A stretch of DNA of 64,000 nt, taken from Rhododendron vialii. Lineage: Eukaryota; Streptophyta; Magnoliopsida; Ericales; Ericaceae. The translations under genes and the position numbers were made by a program. Numbering within the stretch: position 1 is the stretch's first letter; each line of letters opens with the position of its first letter. The notes beneath the pieces were generated by a model. It did not search any database. It worked only from the letters and a program-made list of their open reading frames with translations, and was not told the origin of the DNA. Positions 12,971 through 24,198 of the stretch are shown here, piece after piece. The stretch is from contig NC_080558.1 of NCBI RefSeq assembly GCF_030253575.1, positions 2,676,001 through 2,740,000 of the forward strand, read 5' to 3'.

Positions 12971-13969
12971 CTCATAAAAAAGTTGGACTTAGGCCCCGTT
13001 CTGCAATCTGTCTAAATTAGCAAACATCCGTGGGATCTTCCCTCATGACTTGCAGTGGAGCTTTCACTACCTCTAGCTGATCTCAAGTAAAGCTTTTGGC
13101 AAACACTTTTTCTGGTATTCATTTTCTCTTTAGGGTCGAAAAACAGTTTTTCAGCCACAATGACACCTTCATCATCTTCATCATTTTTTGCCTTTCCCAC
13201 GTCTCCGGCCCGAGCAAAAAAAGGCGTTCGAGCGCGGTTGAAGTTTGTAGTAGTGAATTGTGAAACTCTAGTGCATTGTTAAAGTATGTTGAGGGCAAAA
13301 TGACTATTCTTGTTTGGGTCACTCAATGTGACACATGAGTTGCAGTTTATCTGATATCCAATCCACAATTTAATACTGAGAGATTGTTTGCTATTAACAT
13401 AATCCTACAACGCAAAAGTTCATGACAAAGATGCTCTTTCACAGGGCCAGGGCAACAAAGTCAAGGCTCACAGTCACATGATCCAAAGATTGTTCTAGGA
13501 TTCCCTTATCCTTTTGAAAAAAAGAAAAGAAAAGATTGTTCTACAATATTTTATCATTTCCTTCGATATCAAATAAGCATCACCAAAGCTTTTCGGCGGC
13601 AACGATGAAGACGTCGGAAGGCAGATTCGTTGGCGATTCTGCAGCGGAAGTACGATCCGGTGGCGATCTTCTGTCCACCCATCTCCATGAGCGGAGAACT
13701 GGCCAATTCAACATCGGCGCTGAGCAGCATCTATTGTATACAGTATGGTACAATGCACGTGCACCCTTGGCTATGTCTATCTCTACCTTTTTTTAAGTAT
13801 CTGACTTACAACCACCTCCACCAAACCATGTGGTGGACAAGTGAAAATGGGCCACCACCGAACCACCAACTTTCCCCCAGCTTTTCAGCTCCTCCCCCTC
13901 AATTTCCTTTTCCTCTTTTCCCCGATCCAACTTCGGTTTCCGGGAAAGTCTCCACACTATCTCCTCCAC
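12971..13969. other. Intergenic, no gene recognised
   Basis: Contains GGCCCCGTTC at about 12992, like the end of the inverted-repeat element seen at 14395 and 54671, but no matching second end. A frame at about 13600-13796 looks gene-like in base composition (KTSEGRFVGDSAAEVRSGGD), but I recognise no family and the frame closes quickly. Confidence 0.4.
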
Positions 13970-14175
13970 TTTTATTTTTCCCGATCAACTTATGCGAATC
14001 TTGACTATTTCCCTTTCCGATCAGGTTGAAGGTAAGTCGTTTATGCCGGAATGAGGGGATTCACGAGAGATTTCTCTTTTGCGATCTGGCTCCAAGAGAT
14101 TGTTAAATTTTGAACTCATAATATCTGAGTTTATAGCTCATTATTGTTGCCACTTGAGCTATCTCCTAGTTATCC
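13970..14175 (-). mobile_element. Probable SINE, same family as 39339-39553
   Basis: Sequence from TGCGAATCTTGACTATT through GAGATTTCTCTTTTGCGATC to TTGAACTCATAAT resembles the SINE at 39339-39553 and lies in the same (minus) orientation. Ends are not sharp and no target duplication was found. Confidence 0.5.
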
Positions 14176-14394
14176 CGTTCACTTTTCTAACCTTATCCAA
14201 ACAGCCCCTTCCACCTAATAAAGTCAAGTCGAATAGTAGTAAAATAGGAATGATTGGCTTCCATAATTTAAAGAGCTTAAAAATAAGTTTGGATTCTTTA
14301 CCAGTAGAATTGATCTTAAACTTGCTGAATCCGCCATGATGGCATGATATGATCTTGATTAACTTAATAACTCTTCAAGAGAGTCTAGGACCTC

Positions 14395-15163
14395 GGCCCC
14401 GTTTGATAAGGCTGTGTTCCACAACCCAAATAACAACTTATTTTTTGTTGAATAAGAAGGCTTGTTCCCAAAAAATAACAAGGAGTTGCTTATTTTTCAG
14501 AATTTATATAGGAATCAATGGGTGCCGGAGAGGGAAATCGTATCAGCGGCCGCGCCGGGTCATCTCCGGCCACCGGACGACCGATCCGAGCCGTCCAAAA
14601 ATTATAAAAAAAAAAACCGAGGGGGCCGTCGCGGGGAATCAATGGCATCCGAGGTGTGTAGGGTGCATGATCCGAGCACCCCTTTTCCGTGTATATATGA
14701 TCATCACATATACACTGAAAATGGGTGCTCGGATCAAGCACCCTACACACCTCGGATGCAATTGATTCCCGCGATGGCCCCCTCGGTTTTTTTTTTTTGA
14801 ATTTTTGAACGGCTCGGATCAGCCGTCCGGTGGCCGGAGACGGCCCGGCGCGGCTGCCAGTACGATTTCCCTCCGCCGGCGCCCATTATCATAGCAACAG
14901 TCTTATTTTTTGTATAAGGCAACTTCAAGCTAAAAAATCATGTGTTTACGCAAATAATTTTCTTATCACTATGGATCTTGTTTGATAGATCTCATTGAGA
15001 TCTTTAATACGGTGCAAAAAAAAATTGAATTTACATGATTTTTGAGTTTGAAAATGTAAAAGGAACTTTTTATTTGGGTTTTTGTGGAATGACCCTTCTT
15101 ATTTTTTAAGGAGAAGTGGTAAAATAAGTACTTATTTTTTAAGAAGGTTTCCGGAACGGGGCC
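14395..15163. mobile_element. Inverted-repeat element (GGCCCCGTT ends) interrupted by a foldback element
   Basis: The left end GGCCCCGTTTGATAAGG and right end CCGGAACGGGGCC are inverted. The right half (about 14920-15163) is a reverse-oriented copy of the element at 54671-54909, sharing TTTACGCAAATAATTTT, ACGGTGCAAAAAAAAATTGA and AAATAAGTACTTATTTTTTA. A separate 369-bp foldback element (14518-14886) sits inside it. Non-autonomous; superfamily not settled. Confidence 0.65.
14518..14886. mobile_element. Foldback element, Mutator-like MITE candidate, nested
   Basis: An almost complete 369-bp palindrome. The left arm starts ATGGGTGCCGGAGAGGG and the right arm ends CCCTCCGCCGGCGCCCAT; the axis is near 14705. 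Its arms share blocks with 16966-17339, such as CGGCCACCGGACG, GAATCAATGGCATCC and GTGTGTAGG. No target duplication is clear at this copy. Confidence 0.7.
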
Positions 15164-15245
15164 TAACAATGATAGATAAATGAGATTCGTAAGGAGATGA
15201 GATTAGAATTGGAATTGGTAATAAGAAAGATTAATTAATAATGAG

Positions 15246-15871
15246 TATGTTTGTTTGCAATGAGAGATTAGATTATAGAATTATTAATATCATGTTTGTT
15301 TCTATGGGATAGGATTGGATTGAATGATTGATAGTATACATTTTCAATTTTGCCCTTATGCAAAATTGAAGGATAACAATCATATGAGAGCCCTAGAGCA
15401 AAAAAATAATTATGATCCTTTAGAATAAAATGATTAGAAAAATAAAATCTTCGCACCGATTCAAACGGATTGAAAATTGGAGCACTTAATTTTTTAATCA
15501 TATTTTTAGTATATAAACTATCTTTAAAAATTAAATGCTCCAATTTTCAATCCGCTTGAACTAGTGTGAAGATTTTATTTTTCTGGTCATTTTATCCTAA
15601 AAGGTCATAATTGCTTTTTGGCTCAAGGGATTTTATATACGAACCCTAAGATAGCTGAAGAACCAAATGAGGGCAATTTGGTAAACATAATTTAGTCCCA
15701 TGGGACAAGATTACGAATACCGTGTCTACCGGGGTATTACCAATACCCCTATTTGGCCGGATTGGTAATCCATAGGATTAGTTGTCCGGAGGTGTTTTGA
15801 ATTACCAAACAAGGGATTCATAATCCCTTCGGATTCACAATCCAATCCCATGACTTAACATGTTTAACAAA
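15246..15871. repeat. Nested inverted-repeat elements
   Basis: An inner palindrome at 15391-15629 has arms of about 100 bp: CCCTAGAGCAAAAAAATAAT on the left against TTGCTTTTTGGCTCAAGGG on the right, with GGATTGAAAATTGGAGCA near the axis. Around it, TGTTTGTTTCTATGGGATAGG (about 15293) and CAATCCCATGACTTAACATG (about 15840) are inverted, suggesting an outer element into which the inner one inserted. No target duplications were resolved. Confidence 0.5.
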
Positions 15872-16303
15872 CAGGCTCTCGAACAAATTTTAATAACACG
15901 GATTGAACCCGAGTAATTTGACTCGTTTAACAATCATCATACCAATCCTTATGCTCTCATAGGATTTTCGGACTGTGCGCTGTTGTGAGGGTAGATGGGC
16001 CAGCATAGATTCGTTGATCTAGAATGAAATTGTTCATTATATTGAACTAATCGAGTCGAATGCACATAAAAAAAAAAAAAAAAAACTCAAATCGAACAAG
16101 TGCTTATATAATTTCGAGGGTAAATGGCTACTAGTATAAAAGAGGCCCGTTTACAATTTTGAGGATAAACCAAAAATTAATCATATCCAGTCCTATGATC
16201 TTTCTATTTGATTAATTGAAACTTTCTAAACAAAGACGTAACGAATCTATCTAACAAAGTACAATCATAAGATTAGGTTAGGCCTAGACCCCACAAAAAA
16301 TCA

Positions 16304-16449
16304 GCTTAATTGGATATCGTTAAGTGCCTAATCGGAGCCCATATAACTCGGTCCATGGGTTATAGTGGATTTGATCCAGTGTTTTGGATCAATTCTTTTC
16401 AAGATAAAAAGGTTCCGATCAGGCACTTAACGATTTCCAATTAAGTTAA
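16304..16449. repeat. Inverted-repeat element or hairpin
   Basis: The left arm CTTAATTGGATATCGTTAAG, continuing TGCCTAATCGGA, is mirrored by the right arm TCCGATCAGGCACTTAACGA, continuing TTTCCAATTAAG. About 146 bp, MITE-like, no target duplication seen. Confidence 0.55.
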
Positions 16450-16618
16450 TTTTTTGCTTAATTGTTCTACTCGACGAGCTCTATAAAGTAAACGATTCTG
16501 ATTATCGGAGCGAGACCGGAGTGGGTCCAGAAATCGGGGACAACAGCCTCCCGCTTCCGCCGTATACACTCACCAGCGCAACATCCATATTACTACTCCT
16601 ATTATACACACACAGTAT

Positions 16619-16757
16619 CAAAGTTATGAATACCGTTTCGGACATGATATTGATATTCTATTGGTACGGTAAGTACCGGTATTGGTCAGGTATCGAGTAT
16701 CGTTTACTTATCAAAATGGTACATACCAATCGGTACAGAACAATATTCATAACCTTG
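16619..16757. mobile_element. hAT-like MITE
   Basis: 139 bp. The left end CAAAGTTATGAATACCG and right end CAATATTCATAACCTTG are inverted. The flanks CACAGTAT (16611-16618) and CACAGTAC (16758-16765) form an 8-bp target duplication with one mismatch, typical of hAT. The interior is rich in GGTA/TACC dinucleotide steps. Confidence 0.75.
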
Positions 16758-16965
16758 CACAGTACTGATTATACACATAATTTATTATTGTTACTCCAAA
16801 ATCATTATTGCCAAACCATTCCATTGCAGACGAGAATAATTATTCTTAAGCACAATCAGACTTGAAAATGTGAATGGATATTGACGGGTTATTGAATATT
16901 CATTTCATCAAATTTTATTCCATTGTAAATTTTATTACATCGAACCAAACGTACCATAAAAGTAA

Positions 16966-17339
16966 GGGAAATGATACACCCACCGAGGGTACTCCCATCG
17001 CACCACCCACCGCACGTCGCCGGGCCCACTCCGGCCAATCCGAACCGTCCAAAAATTCTATCAAAAAAACCGAGTGGGCCTTCGCGAGAATCAACGGCAT
17101 CCGACGTGTGTAGGTGCTCGATCCAAACTTTCATTTTTAACGGCTCAGATCATCTGATTTTTGAAAGTTCGGATCGAGCACCTACACACGTCGGATGCCA
17201 TTGATTCTCGCGAAAGCCCACTCGGTTTTTTTGATAAAATTTTTGGACGGTTCGAATTGGCCGTCCGGTGGCCGGAGTGGGCCCGGCGATGTGCGGTGGG
17301 TGGTGCGGTGGAGGTACCTTCGGTGGGTGTATCATTTCC
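16966..17339. mobile_element. Mutator-like foldback MITE with 10-bp target duplication
   Basis: The ends GGGAAATGATACACCCACCG and GGTGGGTGTATCATTTCC are inverted, and the arms extend almost to the axis near 17150. It is flanked by ATAAAAGTAA at 16956-16965 and 17340-17349. A 9-10 bp duplication with long terminal repeats is characteristic of Mutator-like elements. The arms share motifs with the element at 14518-14886. Open frames across it are artefacts of the palindrome. Confidence 0.85.
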
Positions 17340-17375
17340 ATAAAAGTAATTATTACTTGAACCTCGCACGGTCAC

Positions 17376-17465
17376 GTGGTGCGTGTGCATGCACCATGTG
17401 GCGGTGACAAGTCCATGGTACAGGTGCGTGTGCGTGCACCATGTGGCGGTGACAAGTCCATGGTA
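17376..17465 (+). repeat. Short tandem duplication upstream of FRL4
   Basis: The block GCACCATGTGGCGGTGACAA, continuing GTCCATGGTACAG, occurs twice (from about 17390 and from about 17436). It lies about 200 bp before the FRL4 start codon, so it may fall in the promoter or 5' UTR. Confidence 0.8.
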
Positions 17466-17534
17466 CAGAATAATTTATCATCAATCGCTCCCGTCTTCCT
17501 CATTCGACGTTGCTTTGTCGCCACCATCACCCAC

Positions 17535-17577
17535 TCTCACTCACTCTCTCTCTATCTCTCTCTGTCTCTCTCTAATT
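17535..17577 (+). repeat. CT-rich stretch before the FRL4 start codon
   Basis: ACTCTCTCTC/TATCTCTCTC/TGTCTCTCTC repeats about 70-110 bp upstream of the ATG. Such CT-rich tracts are common in plant 5' UTRs and core promoters. Confidence 0.6.
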
Positions 17578-17643
17578 TGACAAATCAACTTCTAGAAGTC
17601 GAACAGTGATAGAAAATCACTGAGAGAGAGAGAATCCCCCGCA

Positions 17644-20600
17644 ATGGGCTCCCTCTCCGACTCCCCCGGCGAGTTCAACTCGCCGACTCACCCACCCCCG
17701 CCGCCGAGTCTCGACGAGTTCCAAAAACAAACCTCCCTAATGACCACCTGCACTCTTCTCTGGAAAGAGCTCACCGACCACTTCACCTGGCTCGAACAGA
17801 CCCTCCTCACCAAATCCAACTCCCTCAGCTCCAAGCTCCAAAATCTAGACGCCCAAACCACCCACTCCCTCCAAGTCCTCGAGCATCGCGAGCTCACCAT
17901 CGACGACGCCGTCTCGATCCAAGTCAAGAAAGCCGAGGAGAGCAAGTCCGTTGCTCTGATTAGCGTCCGAGATGAAAACGAAAACGAGAACGAAAACGAC
18001 GTCGTTGGTGAAGTTGATGATTCGGAGGGGTTGTTGATGAGGCTGAGGTTTTACTGTAGGAGAATGGACGGGGAAGGGATTTGGAGGTTTGTGACGGGTA
18101 GGAAGAAGGAGTTGGAGGGGATTAGGGCTCAGATGCCGGTGGCGTTGGGTGACTGCGTCGATCCAGCGAGATTCGTGATGGAGGCTATTTCGGAGGTATA
18201 AAGTTTTTGTTTTTGGATATTTAAAGCTTATATTTCGAGCATCCATCTCCAGCGTTTACTCAAAGTTTGACGTATATTTTGAGGAAAAACTTCACTTGAT
18301 ATACAACACGCCGATGGACAACCTCAAATTTTAGAGTAAATTAGAGTAAAAGGTTCATGAATGGCATAGTTGTACATTTGAAAGGGGGAAAAAAGTAGCC
18401 TTGCGAAATTTTGGTAAATAGTGGGGTTTCCCTTGATTTGAGTAAAACTTAGTTTGGTACAGGATGGAGTCGAGAAGTGGAGTTGATTTTGAGGGCTTTT
18501 ACTCGAATTTTGGGTTTGTATGAAAAAAAGGTTAAGGGCTGGAGATAGAGGTGTCAAACTGGTCGGGCCGATCCCTTTAGCTTCATGCCAACCGCGCTTT
18601 GTGCCGTGCCGGTCCATCTCCAACTGAGTTTTGGTGGGATAAAAATGTATGACAGCTAAAAACTTTGTATTTGTTGTGTCGTGCCCTGTGCCCTTCTAGA
18701 ACCGTGCCGTGCTGTGCTCGTGCCGGGCCCGTCTAAAATCTTGTGTCTGTGCCAACCCGGCATGTATGACACCTCTAGCTGGAGATGCCCTAACAAAACC
18801 TAAAAGATACAGCGGCTAGTGGCTACAAATGACAGACCTAAATGTGGCTGCATTTGGGGGCGTTAGCGAATTGTCCGACATTGGTTGGGCATAGAATGTG
18901 AGGTTGCTTAGTAACATGAGGGATCTCTCCATTCATTGCCAATTGGTTTTGGGTTGGATATAAAGTTTCCACATCAAAAGGGCCATTTAGTTCCAAGTGG
19001 CCACGAAATTTGCAATGGAAAATGCCTTTGGGCTCCATGTGTGCTTGTGGATTGGCGTAGAGCTAGCTCATGGTCATGCTCGGATGGTAGGAGAGTCTTG
19101 GCCACCTCTTCCTTTTACTTATTCCCACTAATCATTAAAAAAACACAGAACCATTCAGCTCACTAGATTAACTTCCCTAGGGTGACATGATGACATAGAG
19201 AACATTTGAGGATTATGGTATCCAAAGGGGGCACGAACTCAATCGAAACAATTCCCTTGCCTTTGTTTCAGCTTGGCATAAAACATTTTTTGTGTGTTAA
19301 CACCAGGGTTTTAAATTAGGAAATGCTAACCTCATCCCAATAGGCAAATGGTTAAAAGGGCATTGATATATGTGAAAGGTTTATGGATGTCCGGAAAAGT
19401 GCATATCTGTGGAAAGTACATTGAAACTCTTAACTTTTTTGGCATTTAGTGTGGATTATCCATGGCCTATTGGGCTGATGCTAGCAAAACTGTTTACATA
19501 AAGGCCATTACGTATCATATCGGTCGTTACGTAATGGAATTTTGGACCTCCGATAACGTTATTTACTTAACATATTGGCTGATACGAACCAATACGGTTC
19601 AATATCGGCCAATATATGTCCGTATCACTGATATCGTTTCGTTTCCCGTGCCGAAATCTAAAACCCTGGTTAACACTAACATCCTCTCTGGCTTCCTTCA
19701 CCTTCCATTCTTGCCTAGTGCCTGAGTCCACTTGTTTGAGAGGACAAGAAGCACTAGAGTGCTCAAACCTTACATTATGGACGTTTGAGGTTTCCAAAGC
19801 CCTTCAACCCTGATTTCGTATGGGTACCCAACTACCCATACCAATATCGATCACAAAAGATTTAGACAGACTCATCTAAAAGGATAAGCTGCTAGAAAGA
19901 GACATGCTAATATAGTGAGGGTGTTTACCAAAAGATTTTGGATCGACCAAGTGACTAGGAATTTATCCCCAGTGTCTGCTAAGATGCTCCGGTCTTGGTT
20001 GATGCTATTATGTAAGAAAGACCATTTTTTTAGTAAAAGATTAGAGATATAGCTGGTACTATATTTCTATCTTTGACCTATCTATCGAGGGGTGCTCTTA
20101 TCGTATTTGTGGTGCGCCGTATCGCCCTAAATCTAAGCGACAAGATTTATTGTCAGATCATTTCATATTGTCAGCTGTCAAGTAGGAACTCATCTAAAAG
20201 CTTAAGCTATTAGAGAGGGGGAAGTTTTAGTATTTGCATTCATAACAGGTGTTTCCGGTGGACAAGAGGGCGGAAAGCAGTGATAGAGCGAATGATTTGG
20301 GCTGGGCTTGTGTTCTGATGTTGGAGTCATTGATTCCGTCCGTGGTAGACCCGTTTTTGGGGAATTCGCGGCTTCTGGTGACGCCGAGCATGAAGGAACG
20401 GGCAAAGGAGATAGCGGAGACATGGAAGAAGAGCTTGGACCAGCGTGGGGGAATCGAGAATGTGAAGACTCCGGATGTGCACACATTTTTGCAGCATTTG
20501 ATTACTTTCGGGATTGTGAAGAAGGAGGATATTGATTTGTATAGGAAGCTTGTTGTTGGGTCTGCGTGGCGGAGGCAAATGCCCAAGCTTGCTGTGTCAC

Positions 20601-23600
20601 TGGGTTTGGGTGATAAAATGCCTGGTATGTTGTCAGCTATGTCGTTTTTGTTTTGCTATGTAATTAGAAGCCATGTTGCTTGTGTTGATTAATGTTTTCT
20701 ATTACCAATACATGATGAAAGAAACCACTTCCACTTCCATGCCACTCAGACCTTGCAAGATATATATATCTTTAGGTTGTTTTTTCTTCTCAACATTTTT
20801 GGTTGCCTTGTGCGATTGCCCTGCATAAGACTGCAACACAAGTAGTTCTCAACTACAACTCGTTTAGCAACATTAGCTGTTTGCCTTTTATACTCTTACA
20901 GGGGCATGCCTTCGGTTTGCCCAGTTGATTTTCTCTCTTGGCCTCTGCCCACGTTCTACTTCTTGTGCTTTTATTTTGTATAGTGTTACCATGTGGAGCT
21001 TGCTTGCAAATCAGAATATGAAAGAGGCCGGATGCAAGCATCTACTCTCAAGTGGCACACAAACTGTGTCATTCAGAATTGCTTGACAACATTATTTGAT
21101 CTGGTGCGGGAGGAAGCCCAACACATTTCTTTAGGTTATTTAAGTACATATTTAATAGTAGTGTGGAAGTCTTCAAGATATGGTTAAAGGGGTAAGGTCG
21201 ATGTTCGCTTTCAATTTTTAAGTCCCTATAATCCAAGACAACCTTGAACTCCAATTTCCATCTGTTGTTCATGCCACAGTTTAATTTTCTAAAACCCTAA
21301 GGACTTACGAGCATTGATTGGATGAACAGGATGAGCCAAAGAAGAATGTTGAACTTACCAACAAAAAAAGAAGTTTTTCTCAGGTGGATGAATTATCTAA
21401 ATGGTCCAGTTTTCAACTTTTAACTTCAGCTGATAGCACGGAGCCATAGTTTGTATCACCTTGGTTGGTCGATGGCTCGCAAGTCATCTAGAACAATAAG
21501 AAACTAAATGAACTCATGTGACATACTCCCTCCCTTCCATTTGTTTGTCCATTTTGGTATTGTGCCATTAGTGGGATCAACGGCTAATAATGTTTTCATG
21601 CATAATTTTCCAACTTTTTTCACCGATCAAAAGATCTCAATCATTAAATGCATGATTGTGGAAAATGGGCAAACATTATTGGATGGAAGGAGTATGTTAA
21701 TGAGATGTAATATTACCCAGAGAGCATCTGATTTTATGACCGAGCTCACTCAAAACCTTTTCATATCTGGGCCTTAATTTTTTATTCATATGAATTTGCA
21801 ACTCAATGAAATTCTGATTACCTTATTGTTTAATTTTGAAGTATTTACTGTGCTTTTCCCGATATAGTTAGAGGATAATGCTGGGGGATTAATGATTGAG
21901 TTGGAATGTTTGTGTACAGATATGATTGAAGAATTAATAAGCAGGGGACAGCAGGTTGATGCGGTCCATTTTACTTTTGAAGTTGGCCTTGAGGATAGGT
22001 TCCCACCTGTTCCGCTGCTCAAGGCTTTCCTGAAAGATGCTCGAAAAGCTGCAGATTCTATATTGGATGATCCTAACAACTCTGGCCGAGCAACGGTATT
22101 TAAGCATGGTTGTGTCATTTTTTTATTGATTTATAGTTTATACAAACATAACTTAATGTTACAACATAATGTTCCTTTTATTTTTTGTCTCTGCCTTGGT
22201 GGTATGCATACTTTTTTTAGCTGGCATGCCACCTTCTTTCTGTTTGTTGAATGGCACCATTTATTTATCTGCGACTGCTGGAAATTCTATTGAATAACAT
22301 ATTGTGCAACAAACCCCTCTGCAAAAAGTAGAAATGTTTTTCTGCTGGAAATTTTTTATCAGTTTAGACTTCAGAGAAATCAATAGATGCTTTCTCTAGT
22401 AAGGGTTGTTTTCTCCCTCCTCCAGTGAGGGTTTTCCATCTCATAAGTGAGTTTTTGTTTTTCTCCTTTCCTCTCCTGCTGAAACCTTCCACCGCCTATC
22501 CCTCACCCGTCGACCTCTCTCTGCCCTCCACCGTGACCCACAGCCTATTCTTCTACCTTCCATCGACTCGCCGCCCCCCGTAGCCCATCATCCTGCCTTC
22601 TACCGCCTCCCGCCGTCTCAAATCTGGATTGGAGCTTGCCGCTGCTCACAAATGGGTTACTCGCACATTTGCTACTCCGATTCGGCACCTTTTATGGGTT
22701 CTCCGTTGGTAGAGGCTTTGGGAGCCTTTAGGAGCCGACGAGGCTAACGGTTTTCCGGCTGTCTTTTCTTCTGTTTTTACGTTTCTGTTTCTATTAGGTT
22801 TTTTTGGTAAGCTCTGTGCCGTGGTATCCGGTACTCGCCATGGTCGCGTGGGTTAGTTGGGTTTGCCGGCGTGTGCTTTCCTACGTCGGCTCGCCCCAGA
22901 GTGGCATCCTATGCTTGTGGTAGTGAAGGCTCGCCGGCGTTTTGTCGTCGGCGTTTGTTTTCCTCTCGTATCATGAGCAGACAAGCATTTGGCTTTTGGA
23001 TAACTGGTCCTTGTTTTAGTTTTAGACTAATAGTTTTGCTACTCTGGAATCCACGGTGCCTTGGTGTTGCTGCATTGATATGATTCTATGCGGGTAGGTG
23101 CTTGATTTCTATATAGTTGACTGGTTCTATTGGTCAAACTCCGTGTGTAGGTGTGTAGGCTCTGCTTTGCAGGATGTGCCTGGGTCTTGATGATAGAGAT
23201 TAGGTATTCCTACTCTGTTGAAATTGTCTATCGTGTTAGGTTTGGTTGCACATTAGTTTTCCTATCTCTTTATTTCAGGTGGATTCCTTTGTAAGTGCCA
23301 GTGGGCTTATTGAAATGATATCATTGCGATTGACTTGTCAAAAAAAGCAGCAGCAGCAATAGATGCATTTTATCTCCCTACTTGCCTTTAATGTACTTCT
23401 GTGGCTCATACTTTTTTTTTATTCTGCTGCACAATTTTGTCAGTTGAGAGAAAATTTACTCGTGCAATTCTTTGGTTCATTGCAATAGATGCATTTTAGC
23501 TCCCTCTAGGGATTCATAATCTCAAAAAAATAATCTCAATGTATAGCTCAGAACTGTCATAGTAAACGAATAGTTCAATTTTGATATGATAATATGCTGT

Positions 23601-24198
23601 TTGTGGCATTTACCAACTTATTCTCTCTCAACAGAGGGGTGTTACATGCGCTAAACTGGTGGTAATTACTTGTATTGTGCAGTTTCTTGCTGCACGCAAG
23701 GAGCAGTCAGCACTTCGGGCTGTCATCAAGTGCATTGAGGAGTACAAACTTGAGGCTGAGTTCCCATCTGGAAATCTCAGAAAGCGCCTTGAACAATTAG
23801 AGAAGACCAAGAGTCATGAGAAGAGAAAGCCATCTTCTGTCCCCGCCAACAAAAGAACACGAGCGAATAATGGCGGCCCAATGCCTCCTGCAAAGGCTGG
23901 TCGCTCTACGAATGCTTATGTGTCATCTTTTCCGGCTGTGTCATCTTTTCCGGCGGCTCCAACTCATGTCAGGTCCCCGTCACACACTCAGTACCCTGCT
24001 GCTGGGGTCCCACAGTATCCTGCTGGACCTGGCATGTATGGGAGCAGGAGTCCTCCGTCCAACCTTTATGCTTACTCACCTGAAGCCGGCCCTCATCCCT
24101 TTACTGGGTCGTATCAAGTACCCCCAATGAGCTATCCTCTTTATGGAAGCTATGGAAATGGTGTTGCACCAGTGTATCATCAGGCCTATTACCGGTAG
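17644..24198 (+). CDS. FRL4: FRIGIDA-like protein 4 (FRL4a/4b type)
   Basis: Four coding exons: 17644-18195, 20249-20624, 21920-22095 and 23683-24198. Together they give 539 residues with all junctions GT-AG and in frame. The N-terminus (SLDEFQKQTSLMTTCTLLWK, then ELTDHFTWLEQ) is typical of FRL4 and probably coiled. The central FRIGIDA domain has EAISEVFPVDKR, LESLIPSVVDPFLG, NVKTPDVHTFLQHL, DMIEELISRGQQVDAVHF, and LAARKEQSALRAVIKCIEEY. The C-terminal third is low-complexity, rich in Pro, Tyr and Ser, after the basic PANKRTRA stretch. Length matches my recollection of Arabidopsis FRL4A (about 530). FRIGIDA-family proteins act in the nucleus as scaffolds; the role of FRL4 is less clear. Introns 1 and 3 carry transposon insertions. 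The ATG is the first in frame after a CT-rich leader. Confidence 0.96.
18237..18791. mobile_element. hAT-type MITE (GAGCATC...GCTGGAGATGC), interrupted
   Basis: Lies in intron 1 of FRL4. The left end GAGCATCCATCTCCAGCG and right end AGCTGGAGATGCCC are inverted, resembling the common plant ends GAGCATCTCCAGC. A second element (18547-18776) has inserted close to its right end. No outer target duplication was resolved. Confidence 0.6.
18547..18776. mobile_element. Small element nested in the MITE, with 9-10 bp target duplication
   Basis: 230 bp. The ends AGAGGTGTCAAAC and GTATGACACCTCT are inverted. Flanks are GGCTGGAGAT (18537-18546) and AGCTGGAGAT (18777-18786), nine of ten matching. The interior repeats GTGCCGTGC-type GC-rich words. 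The size of the duplication suggests a Mutator-like origin, but the inverted ends are short. Confidence 0.65.
19304..19668. mobile_element. hAT-like MITE with 8-bp target duplication
   Basis: 365 bp in FRL4 intron 1. The ends CAGGGTTTTAAATTAGG and AAATCTAAAACCCTG are inverted. The perfect 8-bp duplication GTTAACAC is at 19296-19303 and 19669-19676. Confidence 0.85.
22395..23356 (+). mobile_element. Possible retroposed sequence in FRL4 intron 3
   Basis: GC-richer than its surroundings, with a CT-rich start (about 22400-22600), a gene-like middle and an end TTGACTTGTCAAAAAAAGC that resembles a retroposon 3' tail. Similar words CAATAGATGC (about 22380 and 23357) flank it and could be a target duplication; the same word occurs again near 23486, which weakens this. 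No coding domain is recognised. Confidence 0.35.

Noticed and set aside
13536-14004. Two overlapping open frames as a gene
   Set aside because: They overlap a SINE-like sequence and show no domain; base composition alone is not enough.
16874-17407. Many overlapping open frames on both strands
   Set aside because: They are mirror images produced by the foldback element at 16966-17339.
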